Shown here: in pieces, positions 31,020 through 42,665 of the stretch
Layout: each line of letters starts with the position of its first letter
How positions within the stretch are numbered: position 1 is the first letter of the stretch
Source: Nephrocerus scutellatus
Taxonomy: Eukaryota > Arthropoda > Insecta > Diptera > Pipunculidae
Direction: 5' to 3'
Length of the DNA stretch: 64,000 nucleotides
NCBI GenBank assembly: GCA_947095585.1
Contig: OX352761.1
Coordinates: 35,121,777 to 35,185,776, forward strand
Notes under the pieces: model-generated
What the model saw: the letters and a program-made list of their open reading frames with translations, nothing else
The model's database searches: none
Told to the model about the DNA's origin: nothing
Program-made: the position numbers and the translations under genes

Positions 31020-31325
31020 CGAGAAAACGCCTGCACGAACTAATGGGCTAACCCAATTCTACTTCTTTTGTTATATCTGGTGATATGCCGGCCATTTTGC
31101 GTTCGATATTGATTTTGAGGTCGTCTAAATTACCTTATTGGCATAGACTGTGGACTTGACATGTGACATACGAGAAGTCCAAAGAAGTTAAATCGCACTA
31201 ACGCGGCGGCCAATAGACTGGTTCATTTCTGTATATACCACATTCACCGAAGTTTAACTTCTATACCTCGATTGTTTAGTCAGCTGTGTGGAATGTAGCG
31301 CCGACTTGTTGCAACCAACCAAAAA
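31020..31325 (-). pseudogene. DD41D (rosa-like) mariner transposase relic
   Basis: The minus strand reads LQQVGATFHTAD, then KLNFGECGIYRNEPVYWPPR and CDLTSLDF, then LDDLKINIERKMAGISPD, the C-terminal half of the same transposase type found at 52189-53245. The residue that should be the second catalytic Asp (QQDGA) is Val here. The distance from that position to the third Asp (SLDF) is 41 residues, as in DD41D elements. Several stops are present. Confidence 0.68.
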
Positions 31326-31815
31326 AGCAGACCATAAAAATTAAAATTTGTCTTGTAAATTCTCTAATCGGAGATACACATGTGTATAAAATTTGAAGGA
31401 AATCGGGTAGATACATTTAAAAAAAAAATTGTATGGGAGCCCCAGACACCGAGGCCCGATCACTTCCAAATTTTTAAAAAAAGTGTTGTCAATCGGAGAT
31501 ACACATGTGTATAGAATTTTAAAAAAATCGGGTAACTTTTTTTTATAAAATTTGTATGGGTGCCCCCGACCCCGGGGCCCGATCACTGCCAACTGTGTTG
31601 TCCGTTGGAAATGCACATATAAAATATGAAATCGGGTATATTTTGTACAATATTTGTATGGGAGCCAAATTTTAACAGAGAATGTTGTCACCGGAAATAC
31701 ACATGTGTGCAAAGTTTTAGTAAAATCGGGCTTCAGGAAGGGGGTTTAGAATGTATCACAAGATTTGGTGTGCTAGCAAGCCACGGGCACGTAAAGCTAA
31801 TATAGAAAATTTTTA
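31326..31815 (+). repeat. Family C element, complete copy
   Basis: Head AGACCATAAAAATTAAAATT, TAAATTCTCTAATCGG, about four units and the tail CACGGGCACGTAAAGCTAAT, then AGAAAATTTTTAAT near 31815. Confidence 0.75.
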
Positions 31816-33448
31816 ATATAAAAAAATAGTCAGCCAACATTATGCGTTAGTTGGAAAAATAGGCCAACCCAATTGAAATGCCCATTATAAGTTAATCCAC
31901 ACCATAGTCAAATTTACCCATAAACAAAATTCCAACTTCATATTCTATTGAAGCGTTACTCTTTGTGTTTTGAGTTATTTCCTCAGAATATTATTTCCAA
32001 ATCAACGATATCTGCTTCTTTTTAACAAGACTATTTATTAAATAAAATCTCCATTTCTCCTGTAGCTCTAATTATATCCCGGCCGAAATTACCATTACCA
32101 AATAAGCCACTAAAATGTAAAATGATCATAAAATTTTATATTACACTACGCATTAAGGGAATTCAATCAGCATTCAGCTAATGAATTTTCAGTATCCATT
32201 AAAGTTATTATTTCAATCAAGAGCTTCTTTAATTCTTTTCATATCGTCAATTTCTTTTGGTTTATTTCTGCTACGTACATATGTACCTACATACGAGCGA
32301 CGCTAATAAAAAAAGCGCACAATCTATAAAAACATAAGTGTTTATGTGCGAGACATTAAATGATATAATTAGGGATTAACACAAACATTTAAATTTGCCT
32401 TACAGCATAGTTAATTCTCTATCGAACCAACAAAAATTATTTTCACTGCATGACACACAAATAAAACAGCAACATCTAATAAAAAAGTTTCAATCAAGCA
32501 AAACTGTACACCCACAGCTGGATGGAGAGCACCATTTCATTTTTACACATTTTCATTTTGATATATCCATCTGCTATATCCGGATTAACACAGAATCCGC
32601 AGAGCACTTTACAAATTTCAATATATACTCGCTGTAAATAAATAGCGCATTCGTCAATTTTTTACGCACCTAACCGTTTGCGCTAAACATGATAATAATA
32701 ATTTTATTATTTTCGTATATCTTATATGCATAAATATATAAGTATGTAGTTTTTTTTATTCAAGAATTTTCCCCAAATCGATTTTTTTCTTATAACTGGA
32801 ATAGAATGAAATCAATTCACCTCAGTAGATATTAGGCGCTCAATTGGATCACGTATCTAATCGCGAAGAAGTGATACGCATAGCAAATACAAACACATAC
32901 ACCCACCATTGTTAATTGTAACCAAAATTTTCATGCTACACATTTCTTTTTCAAATTAATTGTTTTCTCCTAAAAAAATATTAAAATGTTTTTTAAGTCG
33001 GTTGTTGGCAGTTGAAAGCTTGTGCATTTGCAAGATAAAAAGATAAAAAATTTCGGTATAATTGCAAAAACGATTTCACGTCAACAATGTATCGTAATTA
33101 TGAATTATTTTTGATAAAAAAGATATAAATTGATATGTGTTTTTAAAAATAACTGAAAATAAGATCATATGAAAATTTTTAAATACAACATAACATTAAT
33201 ATCATCGAAATGCAGTCGAAACAACAATTGTGTCCATAATATAAGCATTCAAACTTGGGTTGCATTTGCCGTTACCAATTGGTGCCATAATGGATCATTT
33301 AAAAAAAACCATTCAAATATAAAAAAACGTGCATCCATTTATCAATCAAGTTGACAGCTGTAGCTATAAGATAACAGAAATTTTTAAAACATATCCATAA
33401 AACAAAAAAGAGCACTTTAAGTTGGTGTTTTTCATTTATTTTTTTTAG
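31816..33448. other. 5' flank of the amine receptor gene, no feature recognised
   Basis: AT-rich intergenic DNA without repeats of families A-H. Promoter and upstream non-coding exons of the receptor probably lie here or further left, but I cannot place them. Confidence 0.4.
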
Positions 33449-33533
33449 TCCTTGCTGGACGCACCCAATGATACCATTTTTACCATAACCTTACAACTAC
33501 GAGTATAACAAACAAGGAATCAACTTTTAGAAA
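33449..33533 (+). other. Probable 5' UTR part of receptor exon 1
   Basis: A pyrimidine-rich TTTATTTTTTTTAG acceptor ends at 33448, 85 bp before the start codon. A six-codon upstream frame opens at ATG 33469. The start at 33534 has AAA before ATG, a good fly context. Confidence 0.4.
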
Positions 33534-34014
33534 ATGCCATCAACATCATCATTAAATACTACTCTCAGTGGAATGGCAAGTCTGTTATTAGTGCTGTCAT
33601 CACATCCCTCCTTGACACCTACGGGTTCTGAAGAGAATCCGTTAACCAGTGGAAGCAATCAGCAAATTCATTACGTCGACTCTGGCACAATTAAAGCAGA
33701 GCATTTATTAATGCTAGAATCATCCGTAAACAATGTGACATCATCGATTGCAGAAGAACAAACAACAAACTCGTCAACTAAACATGACAGCGGATATGAA
33801 TTCCTTAATATGGCGTGGCCAAAGGTGGCCATTGTGTCGTTGTTTGTCATGCTAATTCTGGTGACAGTCATTGGAAATACTTTGGTTATTTTGGCTGTTC
33901 TTACAACGAGACGACTTAGAACCGTTACCAATTGTTTTGTAATGAATCTGGCTATAACGGATTGGTTAGTTGGAACGTGCGTTATGCCACTTGCTGTTAT
34001 AAGGTACATTTTTG
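33534..34014 (+). CDS. Amine receptor exon 1: N-terminus, TM1, TM2
   Basis: Starts at ATG 33534 and ends with GT-AAGT after the first base of a Gly codon. It codes the glycosylatable N-terminus, TM1 ([18 protein letters not shown]) and TM2 ([20 protein letters not shown]). No signal peptide is needed or seen, as is usual for this class. Confidence 0.88.
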
Positions 34015-37000
34015 GTAAGTTCTTCCTTAGAGTATAAAGTATTTAGCGTTGTAATAACCTGATTGAGGACAACTTTCATGATTTTATCAGAATAATACTT
34101 CTCATAAGAATTCCATAATAAGGCAAATTATTTCATGTCTTTTTGATACAGGAGCTTGATAGTCCTGCTGGTAGACGCATTTTACATTTTATTTACACAA
34201 ATCTAGCCTGGCACGCAAACGCGGACTGGGAGTGTATAGCAAAGTATTTTTCTTGGAAGGCAGCCATAGGCGACGATTAAATATTTAAACATGCTAAGCA
34301 TTCGTTGTTGTTTGCTGCATTTTATTTATGTTTTAAACCAAATAATCGTAATAATAAAACTATTGCCTTGCATCCATATAAACACACAAAAAGAACAAAA
34401 ACATTTGCATTTGATATTGGGAATTGTATATGGAAAATGGAGTTTCAAACTCTAAAGTATACACATTTGCCAAGTAGAGGCCAAACTTCAAACTTTTAAA
34501 AATAACCCCGTTATTTGTTTATAAAGATACAATACAACTCAAACTACATACTAACAGCAATTATAGATTAAAAATTAAAAAACATATACATCTGTTTCAG
34601 TTGCACAGCACGTTAGGTTCCAATATCTTCTTGCTAAGGGTGATACGTTGCAGTTTAGACACAGACAATTTCTACTTTTTATCCTAACAGGTTTAATGTA
34701 TTTGTATGTAATATTGCAGGAAGCTGGCGCTTTGGGTGGATACTTTGTGATGTATGGATTTCATTAGACGTCCTTTTGTGCACGGGATCTATATTGAGCT
34801 TATGCGCCATTAGTCTAGATAGGTAAATTTCCATTTAGTACATTAATTGTCAGATGAGCCAACAGTATTTTATGGTCCTTTATGCGACGTCCCCAATGGC
34901 TTCGTTAATTTGTCAAAACACATGGTAAGATTCAATTACAATTTAATGACCTGTTCTGGTGTCTTCTTTTTAGGTATCTAGCGGTAATACAGCCCTTAAC
35001 GTATTCAAAGAAGCAACGATCCAAGCGGTTGGCACTTTTCATTATATTCGTTGTGTGGGTAACAGCCTTATCCATTACATGCCCGCCATTTTTAGGATGG
35101 TATGTTTGCTTAAATTTTAACTACATACATATGTATATTAATGAGTTTTTGACATTTGTGCAATTAATCGATTATTTGTTTTGGTTGTAATTATCCCATT
35201 AAATGCAATACTATTAATTATTGTTTATTATTACATTTGGTGAAAAAAAAGAATTGCAAATTATTAACTTGATATAATTAGCGGAAAACCGAAAAGTTAG
35301 TATTCAATTATTCTTTTTTTTTTCGTAATAGCTTTTGGTAGCCAAATAACTTTGGTAAAGTTTTTTTTAAGTCAAAGTAGGTAAAAACCCTGACCCCACA
35401 CACATAAATAATTGAATTTCATTGAAAACTTTTAGATAAAAACGATAAAATTCACCAAATAGTATGCACAGATATAAATAGGACGCTCGAAAATCTGGAG
35501 ATTACACGGATAGGAAATATAAAACTCTACATTCAGATTTTTTGGCAAAAGAAAAGATTCATGAAGGCATTAACTTGTGTCCGAACATATTCTTATAGAC
35601 TGAGCATTCAAAGCTCCATAAATTATTAGATCACTTGATCACAGGGCTGTAAAGAAAGCGATGCATGTGTAGTAGATATTTTTGATTCCAACTAAAAGGA
35701 TTGCGCTACTTCCAATTCGCCCGTCACTATCTTCAATAAGGGCCCGCGTTGCAGTGTGTGCAATGTGGTGTATATTGTGTCATACCGCAGACCCTGCTGA
35801 ACTTACGCGCTTGGATCCATACTCGCTCTCTATACTCTGTTCTTCTATCAGGCGGTTTTCTTTTGCGGTGAACTACTTGTTTATATCCTTTGCCCATATG
35901 ATGGCTTTTTACCTTAAAAACGCTACGTTTTCTTATTTTATTAATTGGTGCCCCTTTAGTTAAGCCTTATAAACGCAATATCAACCAATAGTTTTTCACA
36001 TTTGTTGATGATATGTATGAAACCAATCTTATCCGATCGGGGCATATACATATATACCGTGTTAATTTGGAAAAAAGTATCTTCACTTTAAAATTTTTTC
36101 AAAAACTGCTGTCACCGGATATACACTTATGTAAAAAAATTTGTATGGGAGCCTCCATTTGGGCCCGATCACTTCCAAATTTCAATAGTAAGTGTTGTCA
36201 TCGGTGTCGCGTCAACAACGCTCCATGTGAAAACAATTAAAACAATCAACTGATTTTCGCGGATTGGAATTTAACTTATTTATTTATATAAAAGTAACAA
36301 AGTTTGGCGAGACAAATTAGGAACGTGTTCTTCGATCCATTGCTGAAATCAGATCAGAATCCTAATATCTATAAGAGAAATGAGGAATTACAACAACAAC
36401 TGCACTATCTTATACCTTCTTTGGAATAAGAAAACCTGCTGTTTTGCTGGTTTTCAACTTCTAATTCCTTATTCCTCCGCAAAATACGCCTATTGTTTTT
36501 ATTTTATGCTCTATACTATGCGTTTATGTGCTGCGATTTATACGTTGAGTATACGTGTTGCGATTTACACGTTGCGTTATTTTCTAGCCGCCACAATCGG
36601 AGACACGCATGTGTGTAAAATTTGAAGAAAATCGGGTTAATTTTTATAAAACTTACTAGCTGCTCCCGGGCGCTTTGCTACCCGCCCACTGACGCCACGC
36701 CCACTTACACCCGCGTTTTCCCATCCCACTGACCTACCGCCCACTTACACCCCAATAACTAACCCACCAATCCAGAAAACTATAGAATCGACATTTATAC
36801 AGGCAAAAAATGTACACTTGTTCGAATATTGTTTATATGAAGATTATATACAGGAAAAACTACATTTTCCATCCCAGCGCCACCTAGCGGGGATGAATCA
36901 ACTCAGAAAACTTCGCGTAGTAATTACGAACAAACTCGCAGAAGGAAGTATCCAATTTGGTCCAGTCGTTTTTAAGTTTTAAGCATCCGAACAAACCACG

Positions 37001-40000
37001 ATCCATTTTTATATATATAGATATAGGCACCCCTCGAGCATTAGGTACCGATCACTCCAAAAGAATGTACAAAAAGTTTTGTCCATCAGAGATGAAGATG
37101 AAGAAAATCGAGTTAATTTTTAAAAAAATTATGTGGGTCCTCAGGGTCCATTCGCTCAAAAGATGTTCAAAAAGTTTTGTCCATCGGAGATACACATATC
37201 TTTAAAATTAAAAGTTAATAGGGCTTATTTTTAAAAAATTATATGGGCACCGCTCGGTCCTCAGGACCATTCGCTCAAAACATTTTGCAAAAAATTCGGT
37301 CTATCGGAGATACACATATGTTTAAAATTCTAAAAAAATCGGGCTAATTTTAAAAAAATTTAAACTGGCACCCCTCAGGCCAGGAAATCGGGTTAATTAT
37401 TATTTTAAATTTGTATAAGGCCCCACGACCCCGGGGCCCGGCGTCTGTAAATATTTTTTCACACGCCCATAGACGAAAGTGACTGTTTCGTACGCTATAA
37501 ACTAGCCTCGAAAGTAGCCCATAACAACACTAGTTATGTTATGATATAAACGTCTTTTGTTATTTACTACAATCTCAGCGAACACATTGCGCATGAGCAA
37601 GAATTCTCTTTTGTTTGTCCTTTGTGATTTCTGCTTCTCTCTCGATTTAGCAGAAAAACCGGTTTGGACGCGTGAAAAATTCATTTCTTTGTTATTTACT
37701 GCAGTCACAGCGAACACACATTCTCACATTTCTGCTGCTCTCTTGATTTAGCAAAAAAACCGGTTTGGACGCGTGAAAAATAGCGTACACGACTTGCAGA
37801 AAAGTGCTCATCGTGCTCGTTAGATTGCTGAACTCGGATACCGCCTCGTTCGTCAAGCTTCGACCTCGCACGATAAACTCCACTTTCCTTGCTCGTTCTG
37901 TAATATACTATACAATAAGAGTTGTACATCGGAAATACACACGTGTATAAAACTTGAAGAAAGTCGGGTTGATTTTTTTAAAAAATGTGTATGGTGTCCC
38001 ACGACCTCGGGGCCCGGGGTCTCCAAAATATTTACAAAAATTGTTGTCCATCGGAGATACACACCCGTGTACAATTTGAAGAAAGTCGGGTTAAGTTTTT
38101 TAAAAAAATTGTTTTTATTGCATGACCCCGTGGCCCGGGGGTTCCAAAATATTTACAAAAAGTGTTGTCCATTGGAGATATACAGGTATTGAAGAAAATC
38201 GGGTTAATTTTTTAAAAAAAAAAATTTTGGGGCCCATGACCAATGGGCCAAGGGTCTCCCAAATTTTTATAAACTTTGTTGTCCATCGGAGATACACACG
38301 TATATAAAATTTTAAGAAAATCGGGTTAATTTTTTGGGCCCCACGTATCCGGAGCACGGGGCATCCAAAATTTTAACAAAAAGTGTTTTCCATCGGAGAT
38401 ACAAATGTGTATAAAATTTAAAGAAAATCGTGAGAATTTTTAAAACATTTATATGGGCCCAGAGGCACGAGGACCCCAAATTTTAATAGAAACTGTTGTC
38501 TCCGGGAATACTCATGTGTGCTGTTGTTAAAAATTGATCGCAATATTCCACGACAGACATACAGACGTGCCACGGGCAAGCGAAGTTAATATATAGAATT
38601 TAAAAAAACAACCCATAAAAATTTTTCATGTTATTTCTCTAATAACCAAAAGTGTATTGAATTCCACTATAAATGCTGAAATACAAAAACACATACGAAG
38701 CACTGCAACCCAACCCAACCCAACAGCACACAGCCAAAACCTTCTCTATAGAAAGCCCAACTGTTCCGATCGTACACAGATACATGCTTAGATTGAGACC
38801 AAACGTATTTGTATTTAGTAATCAACTAAAGAGCAAAATCCATATAAAATATTTCTGTTTCCCACTACCACATCTTACGTTTCTCGCTCTTTGCGTCTTC
38901 TTATTTTTTGTACACCGTATTCACATCCCACAAACACACATGCGTTTGGTGTTGGTTTACAGCATTAGTATGCGTAGAGTTGGGCTTTCTGTAGAGAAGG
39001 TTTTGCACACAGCGCACAACGCACACAGATTTTAATCGTCAGCAGAAATATACATGTGTGCAAAACTTCAATAAAATCGGGCCTTAGAAAGGAAGTGTTT
39101 TAAAAATTGATCACAAGATCGTATCTTTTGTCTGTTTGCTATTTGTTTTCCATTTTTTTTTTATATAGAGACTTATTGCCAAGAATAAAGAATATTATAC
39201 GAATTTTATTTCTATGAATTTTTTTAAGGTACGAAACAGACCGCTGGAAACATGGTTATCTAATCTGTCGTTACAACCAAAACAAAGGGTACGTTGTGTT
39301 CTCAGCAATGGGATCATTTTTTATTCCTCTGGCAGTTATGTTATATGTGTATCTAAAAATAGGATATGTCCTTACGTCCAGACGACAGCGAATCGTTCGG
39401 GATGCCGTAAGTACTGTTCTTCTACGTTGGCAATAACTTAATCGTTTTTCTTTTTGTTCTTTATTCCTCTTCCTCTGCAGGTTTCGGAAAAAACTGCAGA
39501 CAACGAAATCGATTGTGATAACTTTATATCCGAAACAGAAAATTTTCAGCGAAGTATGCCAAAATTTTCATCGTTAAAGACCGACCAATACCTAAATTCC
39601 AGGACACAGTTCAATCACAACGAAATTCCCCATAATGCATCGTTTTATGAGCTTGTGGAAAGCTCCAGGTTATCTTCGATGATGCGTTGTTCCTCAGTCA
39701 ATTGCAGATATTCCAGAAAACATCATAAAATAAAGGATATCGTTTACGGTCGCGCTTCAACGCTTCCATTGCAGTCTATTAATTGTACCGAAGGTTCATC
39801 ATTCTCGGACTCCTGCTTATCGGCGGACAAAGTCAATCTCAATTGTGTGCCAAATCCGAGCGGCGACTGTGAAAATCAGCAAAAAGATCCGCAGCATCAT
39901 GTTCACCATCATCATCAACACCAACAGCAACATCGCGTACCAATGCGAGTGTCCACTATGAAAAGGGAAACGAAAACGGCCAAAACATTGACCATTGTAA

Positions 40001-40245
40001 TGGGTGGATTTATTGCGTGTTGGCTGCCATTCTTTATATATTATATTATGATACCTTTTCTTCCGAAAAACGTTGTTTCTGAAGGACTTATGGCCTTTTT
40101 GACATGGGTTGGATGGGTGAATTGTGCGATAAATCCTTTTATCTACGCTTTCTACAATCCAGATTTCCGTGCAGCTTTCTGGCGGTTGACATTTAAGAAA
40201 ATATTCAGGACACAGTCAAATCATCTTTCAATGTTTCGAGGATGA
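33534..40245 (+). CDS. Aminergic GPCR, tyramine-receptor-like (TyrR/TyrRII type); five exons, complete
   Basis: Exons 33534-34014, 34720-34822, 34974-35099, 39229-39406 and 39481-40245 total 1653 nt, giving 550 residues with every junction in frame. The N-terminus (about 95 residues) has N-glycosylation motifs NTT, NVT and NSS. TM1 begins near residue 97; TM3 holds the amine-binding Asp (SLDVLLCT) and ends in DRY (194-196). TM5 has [12 protein letters not shown]6 [14 protein letters not shown] and TM7 INPFIYAF. The third cytoplasmic loop is about 170 residues and His/Gln-rich near its end. The family binds biogenic amines at the plasma membrane and signals through G proteins. Among insect receptors the TM6-TM7 sequence and a paralogue next door fit type 2/3 tyramine receptors best; an octopamine alpha2-like receptor is the main alternative. 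Confidence 0.85.
34720..35099 (+). CDS. Amine receptor exons 2 and 3: TM3 and TM4
   Basis: Exon 34720-34822 codes [11 protein letters not shown] and [20 protein letters not shown] and stops inside the Arg of DRY. After a 151-bp intron, exon 34974-35099 codes [19 protein letters not shown] and TM4 ([18 protein letters not shown]), ending inside the Trp codon. Confidence 0.88.
35690..35900 (-). pseudogene. RTE-like LINE linker fragment in receptor intron 3
   Basis: The minus strand reads [26 protein letters not shown], matching the linker of the LINE at 9190-9340 ([31 protein letters not shown]). Confidence 0.68.
36030..36200 (+). repeat. Family C fragment
   Basis: About one and a half units (CTGCTGTCACCGGATATACAC, GGGCCCGATCACTTCCAAAT), truncated on both sides. 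Confidence 0.55.
36595..37440 (+). repeat. Family C element in receptor intron 3, split by a Helitron
   Basis: The first unit starts CGGAGACACGCATGTGTGTA; it is interrupted at 36655 and resumes at 37022 with TATAGGCACCCCTCG, exactly where the unit should continue. Three more units follow to about 37440. Confidence 0.75.
36656..37021 (-). mobile_element. Non-autonomous Helitron, 366 bp, exact A/T insertion
   Basis: On the minus strand the element starts TCTATATATATAAAAATGGA and ends in GCGCCCGGGAGCAGCTAG; the host bases are A on the left and T on the right, the canonical Helitron target. It is the same family as 13403-14019 with a shorter GC-repeat block and an internal deletion. Confidence 0.8.
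37465..37915 (-). repeat. Repeat family B, inverted, longest copy
   Basis: Inverted copy from CATAGACGAAAGTGACTG to GCTCGTTCTGTAATATACTA, with both internal CACGCGTCCAAACCGGTTTT repeats in inverted form. It lies between two family C blocks. Confidence 0.72.
37916..38610 (+). repeat. Family C element, about six units
   Basis: TTGTCCATCGGAGATACACA boxes near 38043, 38164, 38280 and 38388, GC boxes between, and the closing tail GTTAATATATAGAATTTAAA near 38605. Confidence 0.75.
38735..39005. mobile_element. hAT-type MITE (family F), 271 bp with 8-bp target duplication
   Basis: The terminal inverted repeats are CAAAACCTTCTCTATAGAAA and its complement TTTCTGTAGAGAAGGTTTTG, extending through the AGCCCAACT box. 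CACACAGC flanks both ends (38727-38734 and 39006-39013), the 8-bp duplication typical of hAT transposons. No coding capacity. Confidence 0.8.
39038..39125 (+). repeat. Family C tail fragment
   Basis: AAATATACATGTGTGCAAAA and TCAATAAAATCGGGCCTTAG, the closing part of a unit, ending TTGATCACAAGAT. Confidence 0.55.
39229..40245 (+). CDS. Amine receptor exons 4 and 5: TM5, long ICL3, TM6, TM7, tail
   Basis: Exon 39229-39406 follows a weak acceptor (TTTTTTTAAG) and codes ECL2 and TM5. Exon 39481-40245 follows CTCTGCAG in phase 0 and codes most of the third loop, including a His-rich run near 39895-39935, then TM6 and TM7. The tail is short and ends at TGA 40243-40245. The exon junctions match those of the paralogue at 60688-61694. 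Confidence 0.88.
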
Positions 40246-40300
40246 GAAATATGTATATGAAAGATAAACAGATACCCAAATTATAGAGAGAGAGAGATAA

Positions 40301-40306
40301 AATAAA
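40301..40306 (+). terminator. Candidate poly(A) signal of the amine receptor
   Basis: AATAAA 56 bp past the stop codon; a plausible but unproven cleavage signal, just before the TIR element at 40352. Confidence 0.4.
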
Positions 40307-40984
40307 AAAGACAGAATTATATTGAATTGTTGGGAAAACTAGTTGTTCAATCACGGAGAAAAAGAAGTTGTTGAATTTACCGAAAACGACAGTCAAATCA
40401 ACGTTTTCCGGTCTGGATTTTCAGCTAATAGCATAAACTGTTGAATTTACAACCATTTTGTTGAATTTACAGTGAAAACTGCGTAGCAAGCTAATGATAT
40501 TAGCAGTTATTTCAACATACTTGTGTGTTGGTAAAGCATCTTCTATTGTTAAATGAACTATTTTATAAGTGTTGAATTTATCGATTTTAAAGGCTTAAAA
40601 TCGTAGATTCAACTTTTTTTTAGACCTATAACTATGAGACAAATTTAACCCAAAATCTTTATCTGGAAAAAAGGTATAAAAAGACACATCCAAATATTTC
40701 TTCAATGCAATTTCGTTGTAATTTTTATAATTTACATATATGTAAATACGTAGATTAAGTTAATGAAGTAAAGTAATCAATTCAATTGTTATAACTTAAA
40801 AGAAACAAAAACCAACTCTAATCTGGGTAACATTTGATCCCAAAGATGTTCTTATTTCCTTTTTCCTTGCTTCTTTGCTGATATGTTAAATACCACTTAC
40901 TTTCAACGGTTGGCCAAGGTTCCTGATTATGTAATAACCAAAGTTTGCCGTTTTCTGTGTCGGGCGTTCTTTCAATTTCTAAAA

Positions 40985-41260
40985 AAAAAAAACCCCATAA
41001 AAATTCAAACTTTTCTTGTATTTGAAGAAAATCGAGCAAATTTTTAAATTATTTGCATGGGAGTCCCCCGATCCCCGGGTCAGTATCTCTACAAAATTTT
41101 TACATAAAGTGTTCTATCGGAGATACACATGTGTATACAATTTGAAGAAAATCGGGTAAATTTTTGAAAAAAATTGTATGGGAGCCCCGAGGACCGTTCA
41201 TTCCCAAATTTTAATAGAAAGTATTGTCACCGTAAATACATATGTGTACATACACCGACA
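40985..41260 (+). repeat. Family C copy inside the TIR element
   Basis: Head AACCCCATAAAAATTCAAAC, two units and ACCGTAAATACATATGTGTA at the end; no full tail. Confidence 0.65.
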
Positions 41261-41444
41261 ACCGACAAAAAATAAATATCTTCGGTACCCGACAAAAAGT
41301 CTTCAAATCCAATTTTATATAAAATATAATTACTGATGCAGCTAAATCACTAAATCATCTTTTATTGTCTACATACGAGTAGTCAAGAAATTATTGAAAT
41401 AAGTTTGGCAATATTTTACAATCTTATGGAGCCAATAACTTTAT

Positions 41445-41870
41445 TGTATATTACAGAACGAGCAAGGAAAGTGGAGTTTATCGTGCGAGGTCGAAGCTTG
41501 AGCACTTTTCTGCGAGTCGTGTACGCTATTTTTCACGCGTCCAAACCGGTTTTTTTTTGATAAACCGAGAGAGAAGCAGAAATGTGAGAATGTGTGTTCG
41601 CTGTGACTGCAGTAAAAAACAAAGAAATGAATTTTTCACGCGTCCAAACCGGTTTTTCTGCTAAATCGAGAGAGAAGCAGAAATCACAAACGACAAACAA
41701 AAAAGAATTCTTGCTCATGCGCAATGTGTTCGCTGAGATTGTAGTAAATAACAACAGACGTTTATATCATAACATAACTAGTGTTGTTATGGGCTACTTT
41801 CGAGGCTGGTTTATAGCGTACGAAACAGTCACTTTCGTCTATGGGCTTGTGAAAAATAAATTTACTTTAA
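41445..41870 (+). repeat. Repeat family B, copy 4
   Basis: From TGTATATTACAGAACGAGC to ATGGGCTTGTGAAAAATAAA, with both internal repeats. A 156-codon plus-strand frame (41594-42064) crosses it and its flank but is not conserved in the other copies. Confidence 0.72.
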
Positions 41871-42409
41871 ATAAACTGAAACATACACTTTGTGAGATAC
41901 ATTTTTGCAGAATACGGATGATAGTAAGAAAGGACTTTATAAGTATTACTTACGAATTAATTCATTGCATTGCAATTGTACTTGATTTTCAGCTACGAAC
42001 GAATTCATTTCTTTATTTAAAATATAACACTGTGCATGTGCAATTGAAACTGAAAAGACAGTAAAAGCAACTAAAAAGTTGAAATTACGTTTCTGCGGAA
42101 AAAGTATTTCGATAAAATCAACAAACTTTCCGTTGGTTTTACAGAGCCTATTGTTAATGAAAAATGTCCAAAATCAACGAAATTTATCGGCTAAATTTAC
42201 TTAAAATTGGAGATTACAGCAGTTTTTGCTGTTGATACATATTTTTGAACGAATTTTTTTTACCGATTAGCTTTTGACAACTTTGAGCCGTTGAATTTAC
42301 AATTTTTTTTCTCCCCGTGATGATTTTGCTGTATGTAATAAGTAAGCAATGATGCAGACAAAATCTTTTTATTTTCGAGATGTCGGTGGTTATAAAGAGA
42401 CTTTTGTAT

Positions 42410-42665
42410 TCTTTTACATAGTAAAAAGAAGTATAGTAATCATGGAAAATTTAGAAATCGGGATTTTTAACCATTTCCGTATCTCTTAAATCAGAAAACG
42501 CAAAACAAAATCTCTGTCCAGACGGCTGAATTTATGGAGATTAAAATTCATATTTAAGCTTTTACGTAAATTGTGAGGTTCCAGTTGGTTTTGGGATAAA
42601 TCAGCCAACCGGAAGTAGCAGTTTACTTGTACAGTTTTTCGTGCTGTGAACACACCTCCATTTTT
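42410..42665 (+). repeat. Interspersed repeat family A, copy 5 (diverged)
   Basis: AGTATAGTAATCATGGAAAA, CCAGACGGCTGAATTTATGG and GTGAACACACCTCCATTTTT in the family order. Confidence 0.65.

Larger units (their letters stand above)
40352..42319. mobile_element. Putative TIR element containing families C and B
   Basis: CACGGAGAAAAAGAAGTTGT at the left end and the inverse of CACGGGGAGAAAAAAAATTG at the right suggest terminal inverted repeats. GTTGAATTTACA-like motifs recur inside both arms. Family C (40985-41260) and family B (41445-41870) lie within. No target duplication is recognised, so the borders are tentative. Confidence 0.45.

Noticed and set aside
32395..32637. 80-codon plus-strand frame upstream of the amine receptor
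   Set aside because: No recognisable domain, AT-rich composition and no splice link to the receptor; not supportable as a gene.
41594..42064. 156-codon plus-strand frame
   Set aside because: The first half is repeat family B in a frame not conserved in other copies; the second half is AT-rich spacer.
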